Shown here piece by piece: positions 32,202 through 40,346 of a DNA stretch of 50,439 bases. Source of the DNA: Candidatus Woesearchaeota archaeon CG07_land_8_20_14_0_80_44_23. Lineage in GTDB: Archaea; Nanobdellota; Nanobdellia; Woesearchaeales; 0-14-0-80-44-23. The stretch is taken from contig PEXD01000070.1 in the NCBI GenBank assembly GCA_002779235.1, positions 1-50,439 on the forward strand, written 5' to 3'. Both the position numbers and the translations under genes were made by a program. How positions within the stretch are numbered: the first letter of the stretch is position 1; every line of letters begins with the position of its first letter. The notes under the pieces are model-generated. The model was not told where the DNA came from. It searched no databases and saw nothing but the letters and a program-made list of their open reading frames with translations.

Positions 32202-33659
32202 CTAATTTCTGCCTTTTGCTTTTTTGCTGGTGCGCCTTGGCTTTTTCTGGTGCTCCTGCTCTGCCTTGAATTTTATTATTGAATAGTTCACAGGATTTTT
32301 TATCCTTGCACAGAGGGCGTCCGGCTTGCACACGCCGATGTCAGTGTAATACATCTTATTTGAGCAATTTGGGGGAAGGATGCTTCTGCCCTGCCTGTGA
32401 TAGCGAAGCTGCCCTATCACATAGTTCTCTCTTAACGGCTCCCTGTTTTTCTTGTTCCATTCAAGAATTGTTTTTTCTATAATCTCCCTGTCCCAGCCAA
32501 CGCTGGAAAGGAAATTTATCAGTATGAAAAGCGCCCTCTTCCTTCCGTCCTCAAGCCCGGCAAGTATGTTCTTTATGCATGGGGGGAACATCTCAATTGG
32601 AATTGATTTTGTGAGTTCGAAGAAATGCTCATTCTTTTTCTTTCCTAACTTTTCCTTGGACTCCTCTTTCTCGCGCTTCTCAAAGTCCCACTCAAATGCC
32701 TTGAGGAACAATGAAGATGCCTCTCCGCCAACCGCATTTTCCCTGTCCAGGAACCTGAATTTTGAGGCACTGACTTGGTCAAGCGCTGCATCCTCCCGCT
32801 TGAACTCAGAAATCTTTTCAGGGTTAACTGGAATGCTGGCAAGCCCTGATTTCTCATTCACTGAATATGCCAGCCGGTAGAGGTGCCTTGAGGATATCAG
32901 GATGGTGTCTATCTCAAGGAATGAGCTGACATTCAGGCGGGGAGGGGGCAGGTCCTTTCCTGATTCCAGCAAGCGCTTGTATTTATCATATGATAATGTT
33001 CTCCACCTGCCCTGCGAGTCAGTGAATCCGTACTCGCTTATCTCAGAGGTGCTTTTCCCTGTCTTTTTGATTATTGCAGAGATATCATTCTTTTCATATT
33101 TCATTATGCGTTCGCCAATCTTTGGCTTTATCATCTCAGCAATGTAAAGGGCTATTTTCCTCGGCGCGTCTGGAAAAAGGCTTTTGACAGGCCTGTCCTC
33201 TATTTTTTCAGGGAATGCCTCAAACGGGACTCCGATGTGAAAGCCCTTGTTTCCCGAAAACTTTATGCTCAAACTTTTTTTAACACCTGCTGCCTTCAGC
33301 TCCTCAATTACAAGCATCGCTGCAATCCTTGAGTATTCAAACTCGTGGCAGTCAATGTCCAGAACCAAATCCCAGCCGGCCCTCAGCGCATCTGCGTCTG
33401 CCTTTTTCTGCTCAAGGTTTAATGAGAGGGGGTTTTTCCAGATTTCCTCTGATGCGTGGAAAGATGTTGCCCCGTCCTTGGCAAACTCAAGAATATCATT
33501 AGGATAAGTAAGAGTATCAGGCCTCTTTCCAAAGCCAGATTCGCCGTATTTTATAGCAATCTCCCTGTTGGGGCAGTTGTAGAGCATCTCTTCCTCTATC
33601 TCGCGCCTTGAGTAATACCTGATTATCTTTTCCCTGTCAAGATTTGATGCTTCTGCCAT
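32202..33659 (-). CDS. Single-chain DNA primase, fused PriS and PriL C-terminal domains
   Basis: A 485-residue archaeo-eukaryotic primase. The PriS part has the catalytic DxD (Asp101, Asp103 in LVLDIDCHEFEYS) and SIKFSGNKGFHIGVPFEAFP (135-150), equivalent to the SGxHG region. The C-terminal part carries Cys361, 432, 444 and 450 spaced as the [4Fe-4S] ligands of PriL. The PriL N-terminal domain is missing, so one chain combines catalytic and Fe-S domains, as in Nanoarchaeum equitans. It starts primers for replication. It follows htpX in direction but is not overlapping. Confidence 0.9.
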   Translation of the reverse strand: MAEASNLDREKIIRYYSRREIEEEMLYNCPNREIAIKYGESGFGKRPDTLTYPNDILEFAKDGATSFHASEEIWKNPLSLNLEQKKADADALRAGWDLVLDIDCHEFEYSRIAAMLVIEELKAAGVKKSLSIKFSGNKGFHIGVPFEAFPEKIEDRPVKSLFPDAPRKIALYIAEMIKPKIGERIMKYEKNDISAIIKKTGKSTSEISEYGFTDSQGRWRTLSYDKYKRLLESGKDLPPPRLNVSSFLEIDTILISSRHLYRLAYSVNEKSGLASIPVNPEKISEFKREDAALDQVSASKFRFLDRENAVGGEASSLFLKAFEWDFEKREKEESKEKLGKKKNEHFFELTKSIPIEMFPPCIKNILAGLEDGRKRALFILINFLSSVGWDREIIEKTILEWNKKNREPLRENYVIGQLRYHRQGRSILPPNCSNKMYYTDIGVCKPDALCARIKNPVNYSIIKFKAEQEHQKKPRRTSKKAKGRN

Positions 33660-33660
33660 T

Positions 33661-34551
33661 TCACATTGATTCCAGCGCCTTAATCCTTTCCTCTATTGGA
33701 GGATGGGTGCTGAAGAGGTTTGAGAACCAGTTGGGCTTCTTGAACGGGTTTGCAATGTACATGTGCTCCATTGCAGGGCTCGCGTCCTTCAGGATGTTGC
33801 TGTCCTTCTCAATCTTTCTGAGGGCGTTTGCAAGCCCTTTGGGATACCTTGTGAGGAGGGCCCCCTCTGCGTCTGCCAGGAACTCCCTCTTTCTCGAGAT
33901 TGCGAATTTTATAAGCTGGGCTGCAAGCGGCGCAAGTATTGCAAGGACTAACCCAACCAGTACAAATATAATCTGAATCTGATTTCCGCCCTCGCGGTCG
34001 CGCCTGTTGGGCCCGGACCACCACATGCTGCGCAGGAATATATTTGCAAGTATCGCCACAACTCCCACAAGTATTGCAACCAGGGTCATGAATCTTACAT
34101 CATAGTTCTTGACATGGCTCATCTCATGTGATACAACGCCCTCAAGCTCCTCCCTGTTGAGCTTCTCAAGCGCTCCTGTTGTGACTGCTATTGAGGCGTG
34201 CTTCGGGTCCCTTCCTGTTGCAAATGCGTTTATCGACTTGTCGTCAATGACATACACCTTTGGCTTTGGAAGCCCTGATGCTATTGAAAGCCCCTCTACA
34301 ATGTTCACCAGCTGGGGATACTCCTTTTTTGACGCAGGAGTGGCGCGGTTTATCGCAAGCACTGCCTGGTCGCCCATGAAATAGCTGAAAGAAATCATTG
34401 TTACTGAGATTATCACTGCAATTATCACTCCCATGTAGCCCGATTGGAAGAGCGCGCCCAGGGCAAAGCCGAGGGCAGCGACTATTGCGAAGAACAGAAA
34501 TGCGAGCAGGACTGAGTTTCTCTTGTTTGAAGCTATCCTCTCATATATCAT
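33661..34551 (-). CDS. htpX: HtpX-type M48 membrane metalloprotease
   Basis: About 296 residues. Two N-terminal membrane helices (VLLAFLFFAIVAALGFALGALF and GVIIAVIISVTMISFSYFMG) precede the zinc motif VSHEMSHVKNYD (HExxH at 142-146) and the distal FAISRKREFLADAEGALLTRYP with the third ligand Glu. It degrades damaged membrane proteins. ATG 34551 has GGAGTGAG upstream; GTG 34569 is an alternative. It follows lemA directly, a pairing common in bacteria and archaea. Confidence 0.93.
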   Translation of the reverse strand: MIYERIASNKRNSVLLAFLFFAIVAALGFALGALFQSGYMGVIIAVIISVTMISFSYFMGDQAVLAINRATPASKKEYPQLVNIVEGLSIASGLPKPKVYVIDDKSINAFATGRDPKHASIAVTTGALEKLNREELEGVVSHEMSHVKNYDVRFMTLVAILVGVVAILANIFLRSMWWSGPNRRDREGGNQIQIIFVLVGLVLAILAPLAAQLIKFAISRKREFLADAEGALLTRYPKGLANALRKIEKDSNILKDASPAMEHMYIANPFKKPNWFSNLFSTHPPIEERIKALESM

Positions 34552-34555
34552 TGTC

Positions 34556-35113
34556 TCACTCCGGCACACTCACCTTGACATCGCGCTTTGCTGATTCCTC
34601 TGCCTTGAAGAACTCCCTCTTCTTGAAGGAGAAAGTGGATGCTATGATGCTTGAAGGAAACCTTTCGGCCATTGTGTTGTATTCCATCACAGTGTCGTTG
34701 TAGAACTGCCTTGCATATGCAATCTTGTTCTCTGTGGCTGAAATCTCCTCCTGAAGCGCCAGGAAATTCTGGTTCGCCTTAAGATTCGGGTATGACTCAG
34801 CAACTGCAAACAGCGTCTTTATTCCCTTTGACAGGTTTGCATCTGCAGATGCCTTCTCCTTTATTGATGATGCCTTGAGCATCGCTGTCCTGGCCTCTGT
34901 TATCTCCTTAAAGAGCCCTCTCTCATACTTTGCATAGCCCTTCACAACTTCCAGAAGCTTGGGTATAAGCTCAGACCTTCTCTTGAGCTGGACATCTATC
35001 TGCGAAAAGGAGTTGTCTATCCTGTTCCTGCGAACTATGAAGCTGTTGTATATTGCTATAAAAATTATGATAAGAAGTGCCAGTATTCCAAGAATTATAA
35101 GCAGTGCTGCCAT
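34556..35113 (-). CDS. lemA: LemA-family membrane protein
   Basis: A 185-residue protein with one N-terminal membrane helix (LLIILGILALLIIIFIAIYN) and the LemA helical bundle: SFIVRRNRIDNSFSQIDVQLKRRSELIPKLLEVVKGYAKYERGLFKEITEARTAM and FYNDTVMEYNTMAERFPSSIIASTF. Its role is probably that of a membrane scaffold near HtpX. GGGGTGAAAAA precedes the ATG and a TATA element lies at 35165-35172. It forms an operon with htpX. Confidence 0.92.
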   Translation of the reverse strand: MAALLIILGILALLIIIFIAIYNSFIVRRNRIDNSFSQIDVQLKRRSELIPKLLEVVKGYAKYERGLFKEITEARTAMLKASSIKEKASADANLSKGIKTLFAVAESYPNLKANQNFLALQEEISATENKIAYARQFYNDTVMEYNTMAERFPSSIIASTFSFKKREFFKAEESAKRDVKVSVPE

Positions 35114-35209
35114 TTTTTCACCCCTTCCCCCTGATTTGCTGCATCTGGGAATTTCTTAATCGGCTTATAAATCTTTCGAAGCAAAGAGTTCTGAATCAAT
35201 AAAGAATTT

Positions 35210-36607
35210 TTATAGCGGATTGCTGAGCTCTTCCTTGTAGATTGATATCACATTGTGCTTTATCTTCTCAGGCATTGTTATCGCATTGTGGGGCTTCAGG
35301 AAGTTCTTGTATAGCTCGTCCTCCTTTGCCCTGGCCTTTTTCAGGAAATTCTTCTTGAATTCATTGATGAGATAGCCTGTTGCGCCGCGTTTGTATGCCA
35401 GGTAGAATGCGAAAAGCTGCTCATCCTTTCCAAGCCCTGTGAGGTCATATGGCTTTATCCTGTTATCTTTATCCTGGCTGCCCTTTGATGCGAACAGCGT
35501 ATAGAGCGGCTTGCTCTCCTTCCCGAACATGCTCTTTGTGAAGCCCACGCGCTTTGGGTCAATGCCGCATGCCACCAGGAAAGCATACATCCTCGCGCAC
35601 TTGGAGCAGTTGTGGCACCATCTTGAGTCAGCCCCCGCTTTATTGTCTGCAAAGCAGCTGGTCTGGTATTTTGCAAGCCGCTTATACCTGCTGTGGAGTA
35701 TTCTTGTTATTGCAAGCTCGTGCAGCGGCTCCACAACGCTCATTGAGGTGCACCTGTTCCTTGTGCTTATTGCAAGCATTGCCTTCAGGCGCATCATCCA
35801 TGTTGGCGACTGGTCAAACACCGGATTGGAAAAAAAGCCGTCTTTTGTGTAGTACCAGTCAGCACAGCTTCTTTCGTTTCCGAAAACTATGTAGGATGCG
35901 TGATGCTTTTTCATGAATGGTATGAGTGCAAGTGCATATTCTGTCAGTTGTGTGCTTGTCCCAAATTCAGAGGGTTCAATGTTCCAATTCTCCCAGTATC
36001 TTATGTTGCCGAGGCTGTAGTCAAGGTTGAGAATTTTCTTGTTGAATTCCTTCAAAAATTTCTTCTGAAGCTCTTTTTTGTGCTTGTTCTCAAACATGTC
36101 CTCTATGTCCGGCTCGCGGATGTATATTGGGAGAGGGTCAAGCCCTATCTCCCTGCAGACAGCATAGCTCAGCAAGCTGTCCTTACCGAAGGTAAAAGGG
36201 ATTATGCTCTTTTCCTCAACTGAAAAATCCAGGTCCGGCTTGTTTATCCTGTAATTCCTGAACTTGTATTTGACATTTAGGTACTGCTTTAGCACCTGTG
36301 AAACCGGCTTGCCGTCTGTCTCGCTGCAGTAGGATGCAGAGAGAAGATTCACCTCCCTGAAGAATGGCTCGAGAAGGGGGAATGAAGACCTGTATAAAAC
36401 CTCTTTTGAGCCGAGCATGAAGGGCAGCTGCATCCCTATCAGCCCTAAAATGTTGTCTGAGAGGAAGCGCTTTGAATTAAGGGGGAATGATTTCCAGACC
36501 GAGCGCGGGTATTTTAGCCTATATGTCCTGCCGTTTATTAAAATATTTATTCCGTTATGGGTCAGTCTATAACTTAAGTGTATGCGCTCATAGGACTGCT
36601 TATGCAT
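35210..36607 (-). CDS. PP-loop-type ATPase, MurL-like epimerase family (tentative)
   Basis: A 465-residue protein. IIPFTFGKDSLLSYAVCREIGLDPLPIYI (PP-loop-like FTFGKDS at 138-144) indicates an ATP pyrophosphatase fold, and SRWCHNCSKCARMYAFLVACGI (CHNCSKC at 331-337) gives a Cys cluster. The combination resembles MurL, which inverts the alpha-carbon of the terminal L-Glu in UDP-MurNAc-L-Ala-L-Glu using ATP. This match is from memory of the family and needs a search. No muramic-acid pathway gene is in the window. The neighbouring ligases suggest an amino-acid or peptide substrate. TTTAAAAA-type TATA at 36629-36636 gives a leaderless start. Confidence 0.55.
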   Translation of the reverse strand: MHKQSYERIHLSYRLTHNGINILINGRTYRLKYPRSVWKSFPLNSKRFLSDNILGLIGMQLPFMLGSKEVLYRSSFPLLEPFFREVNLLSASYCSETDGKPVSQVLKQYLNVKYKFRNYRINKPDLDFSVEEKSIIPFTFGKDSLLSYAVCREIGLDPLPIYIREPDIEDMFENKHKKELQKKFLKEFNKKILNLDYSLGNIRYWENWNIEPSEFGTSTQLTEYALALIPFMKKHHASYIVFGNERSCADWYYTKDGFFSNPVFDQSPTWMMRLKAMLAISTRNRCTSMSVVEPLHELAITRILHSRYKRLAKYQTSCFADNKAGADSRWCHNCSKCARMYAFLVACGIDPKRVGFTKSMFGKESKPLYTLFASKGSQDKDNRIKPYDLTGLGKDEQLFAFYLAYKRGATGYLINEFKKNFLKKARAKEDELYKNFLKPHNAITMPEKIKHNVISIYKEELSNPL

Positions 36608-36628
36608 TTTTGATACGTTGCTGATGAA

Positions 36629-36636
36629 TTTAAAAA
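36629..36636 (-). promoter_or_regulatory. TATA box of the MurL-like gene
   Basis: TTTTTAAA on the minus strand centres 25.5 bases before ATG 36607, so the gene has its own leaderless promoter. Confidence 0.6.
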
Positions 36637-36661
36637 CAACAAAATTTCACTGGAATTCTGT

Positions 36662-36728
36662 GTGCAAAGAAATCGAAGATTTCTTGCACGAAGATTTCTT
36701 GCACATAAAATTAAAGATTTTGTTGTGC
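36662..36728. repeat. Composite hairpin repeat, copy 1 (related to 50285-50334)
   Basis: GTGCAAAGAAATC (36662-36674), loop GAA, GATTTCTTGCAC (36678-36689) form a 12-pair hairpin with one bulged A. The 15-base unit 36675-36689 is repeated immediately at 36690-36704. An ACATAAAATT...GATTTTGTTGTGC part follows. The same two-hairpin layout recurs at the window end. It lies between the two minus-strand genes, near the MurL-like promoter. Confidence 0.6.
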
Positions 36729-36796
36729 TCAAAAACCACTCGCTGCTGATTTGGCTTGTTCAAACATGCCACTCATCTGTAAGACGTGGTTTTTGA
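36729..36796 (-). terminator. Inverted repeat after the first ATP-grasp gene, possible terminator
   Basis: TCAAAAACCAC (36729-36739) and its perfect complement (36786-36796) enclose a 46-base loop, starting five bases after the ATP-grasp stop. On the minus strand the second arm ends in TTTTT. A terminator or mRNA end-stabiliser is likely; the large loop is unusual. Confidence 0.4.
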
Positions 36797-36800
36797 CAAA

Positions 36801-37838
36801 TCAAATTTCTATAAGGCGAATCTTTTCCTCAACCCTCTTCTCAGAGTGCTGTCTTTCTATGGCATAATCAAGTATTTTTGTTATCAACTCATTGTAGCTT
36901 ATGCTGTTGGCAGCAGCTGCTCTTGTAAATGCTGTGTCCACAGGTCCGATGTCAGGATTTGGGTTGACCTCAAGGATGTAGGAGTTGTTGTCCTTGTCTA
37001 TCCTTATGTCTATCCTGGCATAGTCCTGGCATTCCATTACCTTGTATGCTGCAAGGGCAAGCCTCTTTATCCTGTTCTCAACATTTTTGGGAAGCTGCGC
37101 CGGGCAGACAGGTATTGTCTTCTGAAACTCCTCTGAATTGGGAATCCATTTTGCCTGGTATGAGCAGATTTTGTAGGCGCTCTCTGAGAAGTTGGTGAAC
37201 TGAAGCTCCTCTATGGGAAGGGCTATTGGGTCCCTGTTCCCAATTATGGAGACATTGACCTCCCTGCCTTCAATAAATTCTTCGGCAAGCGCGTTCTGCT
37301 TGTAAGTTTCTATAACGTATGCTATCCTTTTCCTCAGCTGCTCCTCATCCTTCACAACAGATTCGTTTGTTATCCCTATGCTTGCATCCTCATGTATTGG
37401 CTTGACTATCATTGGGAACTTCAGCGAGAGGTCCAGCTCGTCAGCAGGGCTCTTGAAAATCTGGAACCTTGCAGTCGGAAGCCCCATTGAAAGCAGAATC
37501 TGCTTTGTTTTCGCCTTGTCCAGGCATACTGAGAGCGTCAGAAAGTTGGAGCCGGTGTATGGAATCCCGACCATGTCAAGCATTGCAGGTATGTATGCCT
37601 CTGCAAGTATGTTGCTTCCTATTCCCTCGCCGAGGTTGAAAACCAGGTCAAGCTTGACAGCCCTGAGGTTCTCATAGAGGTTGTCGTCAACATGTATGAG
37701 CTTTACCTCATGCCCGGCAGCCCTTAAAGCATCCTCAACACAATGAACAGTGTTCAGAATATCCTGCTCTGCAATTATGTCAATAGGATTTCCCCTTGCT
37801 ATCTCGCTAACAACATTGTAAATTATTCCAACTTTCAT
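36801..37838 (-). CDS. ATP-grasp ligase, D-Ala-D-Ala ligase-like, copy 1
   Basis: A 345-residue ATP-grasp enzyme related to Ddl. MKVGIIYNVVSEIA, LVFNLGEGIGSNILAEAYIPAMLDMVGIPYTGS, FPMIVKPIHEDASIGI, ALAEEFIEGREVNVSIIGN and YARIDIRIDKDNNSYILEVNPNPDIGP cover the substrate, ATP and magnesium sites. It would join amino acids through an acyl-phosphate; which ones is unknown, and the N-terminal substrate loop differs from true Ddl. AGGAGA precedes the ATG, 25 bases after the second copy's stop, so the two are one operon. Confidence 0.85.
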   Translation of the reverse strand: MKVGIIYNVVSEIARGNPIDIIAEQDILNTVHCVEDALRAAGHEVKLIHVDDNLYENLRAVKLDLVFNLGEGIGSNILAEAYIPAMLDMVGIPYTGSNFLTLSVCLDKAKTKQILLSMGLPTARFQIFKSPADELDLSLKFPMIVKPIHEDASIGITNESVVKDEEQLRKRIAYVIETYKQNALAEEFIEGREVNVSIIGNRDPIALPIEELQFTNFSESAYKICSYQAKWIPNSEEFQKTIPVCPAQLPKNVENRIKRLALAAYKVMECQDYARIDIRIDKDNNSYILEVNPNPDIGPVDTAFTRAAAANSISYNELITKILDYAIERQHSEKRVEEKIRLIEI

Positions 37839-37863
37839 CTGCTATATTCTCCTAATGCTTTTG

Positions 37864-38946
37864 TTATCTTGCCTTCCTGTTGGCCCGCCTTACATATTTC
37901 TTCAGGTCTTTTACTGCAAGCGAGTCCTTGAAATTGTGATTTATTCCTGCTCTTTTCATCGCATAATAAAGCACTGTGTTGATGAGCTGCTCGTACTTCA
38001 GCCCCATTGAATACCACATTGCCGGAAGATTGCTGTGCTCAATCGGGTCAGGGCCTATCCCCGGCAGCGGGTTTATCTCTAGGACATAGGGTCTGTTGTG
38101 CTTGCCGAGGCGCATGTCTATCCTGCACCAGTCGCGCACGTTCAGCGCCCTGTATGTCTGGATTGCGATTTTTTCTATCCTTCTCTTGAGGTAAGGCGAT
38201 ATCCTTGCGGGGCAGGACACAACGTTAATCGGGTTCTCCTTGGTATCCCACACCCACTTCGCCTCGTATGAATATATGGGATTTGCCTCAGGCGGGAGGC
38301 TGTCAAAGACAATCTCAAGGATGGGAAGCGCAATTGGCTCATCATTCCCGATAACCGCAACTGTGAGTTCTCTTCCTGAAAGGAATTCCTCCACAAGAGC
38401 CGGCTGCTCGTATGCGGCTATTATCTCAGAGAGCTTTTTTCTGAGTTCTGCATCGTTCTTCACGACGCAGTCATTCTTTATCCCCTTGCTCGAGCCCTCG
38501 TAAAGCGGCTTGACAATGAGAGGAAAATGGAGCTTTCTCAATAGCTTCTCGTCCGCCTTGTAAAAAACCTGGAATGCCGCCGTCGGAATCCTGTTTTGTA
38601 TGAGCATATCCTTTGTCATCGCCTTGTTCAGCCCTATTGAAAGGGTTGTCGGGTCCGATGCAAGGTAGGGTATCTCCAGGAGCTCAAGCATTGCAGGAAT
38701 CTGCGATTCCCTGCTCCTGCCCCTCAGCCCCTCTGCTATGTTGAAGACGAAGTCGGGCCTCATCTTCTTGAGCTTGATGTATGCCTTCTCATCGGCTTCA
38801 ATCCTTGCGGTCTTGAAGCCCGCCTTTCTTATTGCGCTCTCTATCGCGCTTATGGTGCTTTTCTCGTCGAATTCAGAGTAAAAGTCCCCAGGAAGGCCCT
38901 CTGCGGGCTTTTTCTTGAGGTTATAGGTTATCGCAACAAGTGTCAT
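37864..38946 (-). CDS. ATP-grasp ligase, D-Ala-D-Ala ligase-like, copy 2
   Basis: A 360-residue relative of the next gene. It has FVFNIAEGLRGRSRESQIPAMLELLEIPYLASDPTTLSIGLNK, FPLIVKPLYEGSSKGI, ALVEEFLSGRELTVAVIGN and WCRIDMRLGKHNRPYVLEINPLPGIGPDPIEHSNLPAMWYSMG. All ATP-grasp metal residues (Asp, Glu, Asn) are visible. The two copies differ enough to have distinct substrates, such as successive additions in a small peptide. Its leader shares blocks with that of kamA (see 38947-39272). It is first in the two-gene operon. Confidence 0.85.
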   Translation of the reverse strand: MTLVAITYNLKKKPAEGLPGDFYSEFDEKSTISAIESAIRKAGFKTARIEADEKAYIKLKKMRPDFVFNIAEGLRGRSRESQIPAMLELLEIPYLASDPTTLSIGLNKAMTKDMLIQNRIPTAAFQVFYKADEKLLRKLHFPLIVKPLYEGSSKGIKNDCVVKNDAELRKKLSEIIAAYEQPALVEEFLSGRELTVAVIGNDEPIALPILEIVFDSLPPEANPIYSYEAKWVWDTKENPINVVSCPARISPYLKRRIEKIAIQTYRALNVRDWCRIDMRLGKHNRPYVLEINPLPGIGPDPIEHSNLPAMWYSMGLKYEQLINTVLYYAMKRAGINHNFKDSLAVKDLKKYVRRANRKAR

Positions 38947-39272
38947 CTTTGAAATGGGTCAGAATGAAGTTTTCCCTGAAAGGCACCTCGTTGGCGTTTG
39001 TTAATCACGTGTTATTTTTCTTTGCTTTTTGTTTTTAGTTTTTTGAAAAAATTGTTTTTTTCAATTCTGAAAGTAAGCATTATCTATTTAAATATTTAAT
39101 TATTTTGAAAAAAATCTCGACGGGAAATTAAAATATTTTTTTGGGAAAATTGCATCGGCTCGGAAACAGCAAAATATCTTTGAAGATTTTTCCGTCGAGA
39201 AAAAAACTGCGGAAAAAAATCAGGATTGACAATATTAAAAAAATATTATTGAAAAAAATTATGCAGAAAAAT
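38947..39272 (-). promoter_or_regulatory. Intergenic promoter/leader of the ligase operon, copy of the kamA leader
   Basis: There is no gene in these 326 bases. On the minus strand: a terminator after kamA, an AT-rich promoter block with TATTTAAATA (about 39085-39113), and a leader block at 38951-38990 with CGAGGTGCCTTTC. Both blocks have near-identical partners upstream of kamA at 40615-40642 and 40521-40559. GAGGTG resembles a Shine-Dalgarno core but lies about 40 bases before the ATG. Confidence 0.6.
39108..39200 (-). terminator. Terminator-like stem with T run after kamA
   Basis: TCTCGACGG (39115-39123) pairs with CCGTCGAGA (39192-39200), extended inward by a G-T and A-T pairs. On the minus strand seven T follow directly (39108-39114). 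Confidence 0.5.
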
Positions 39273-40346
39273 TTAGGGAAGGGGATACTCGTAAGTTTTT
39301 CCTTCGTAGTTCTTTAGGACTATTGTAGTCTTTCCGCTCTTCCTGTCTTTTTTCTCCCCAATAAGGTATGTTGGAAGCAGAGGTATCTTTCCACCGCCGC
39401 CCGGAGCGTCTATGACATAGTGGGGCACTGCCATTCCGCTGGTGAATCCCTGCAGCGAATGGATTATCTCAAGCCCTTTTGAAATCTCTGTCCTGAAGTG
39501 CCTGGTGCCCTTCACAATATCCGCCTGGTAAAGGTAATACGGCTTGACCCTCATGATGAGGAGCTTTTGCACCAGCTCCTTCATTATTTTCGGGTTGTCA
39601 TTCACCCCCTTGAGGAGAACTGACTGGTTTCCAAGGGCAATTCCGGCGTCTGCAAGCATGCTGCACGCATTAATGCTCTCTTTTGTTATCTCCTGAGGAT
39701 GGTTGAAGTGGGTGTTTATGTAGAGGGGATGGTATTTTGCGAGCATCCTGCAAAGTTTTTTTGTTATTCTCTGCGGAAGTGCGCAGGGCATCCTTGTGCC
39801 TATCCTGATTATCTGCACATGCTTTATGGCTCTTATCTGTTTCAAAATGAACTCAAGTTTATCGTTACTCAGCATCAAAGGGTCCCCCCCTGAGAGTATT
39901 ACATCCCTTATCTCCTTGTGGTTTTTTATATAATCAATCCCTTTCATTATCTGTGAAAGCGAGATTTCCCTGTCGGGATGCCCAACTCTTCTCTTTCTCG
40001 TGCAGAACCTGCAGTACATTGAGCACTGGTTTGAGCACAGGAACAGCACCCTGTCAGGGTATCTGTGGATAAGCCCGGGCACTGGGCTTTGTTCCTCCTC
40101 GTGCAGCGGGTCTGAAAGCCCTTCAGTGTCCTTGAGTTCCTGCTCGTCGGCAATGCACTGCTTCCACACTGCGTCACCCTTCTTTTTTATAAGCCCTAAA
40201 TAATAGGGATTAACCCTCAAAGGATATGCTGCGCCCACTTTCTTTATCTCTTCAATCTCCTTTGTTGAAAGATGAAACTTCGTCAGTGCCTTCTCTATAT
40301 TTTTTTCATCATATGACTCTGCCAAAAGTTTTTTCCATGCGTCCAT
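39273..40346 (-). CDS. kamA: Lysine 2,3-aminomutase family radical SAM/PLP enzyme (KamA)
   Basis: A 357-residue enzyme. RVLFLCSNQCSMYCRFCTRKRR holds the radical SAM cluster (Cys108, 112, 115). The PLP lysine is Lys320 in VIDAPGGGGKIPLLPTY, and the acidic residues that bind the substrate amine in lysine aminomutase are present (QADIVKGTRHFRT and Asp313). It should convert L-lysine to beta-lysine. Archaea often use this for N-acetyl-beta-lysine osmolyte, but the acetyltransferase AblB is not here; EF-P modification is unlikely in an archaeon. It has a long leader of about 250 bases. It depends on Fe-S clusters. Confidence 0.88.
   Translation of the reverse strand: MDAWKKLLAESYDEKNIEKALTKFHLSTKEIEEIKKVGAAYPLRVNPYYLGLIKKKGDAVWKQCIADEQELKDTEGLSDPLHEEEQSPVPGLIHRYPDRVLFLCSNQCSMYCRFCTRKRRVGHPDREISLSQIMKGIDYIKNHKEIRDVILSGGDPLMLSNDKLEFILKQIRAIKHVQIIRIGTRMPCALPQRITKKLCRMLAKYHPLYINTHFNHPQEITKESINACSMLADAGIALGNQSVLLKGVNDNPKIMKELVQKLLIMRVKPYYLYQADIVKGTRHFRTEISKGLEIIHSLQGFTSGMAVPHYVIDAPGGGGKIPLLPTYLIGEKKDRKSGKTTIVLKNYEGKTYEYPLP

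Noticed and set aside
36740..36785. C/D box sRNA in the loop between the inverted repeats
   Set aside because: A CTGA is present but no proper C box (RTGATGA) lies at the required distance on either strand.
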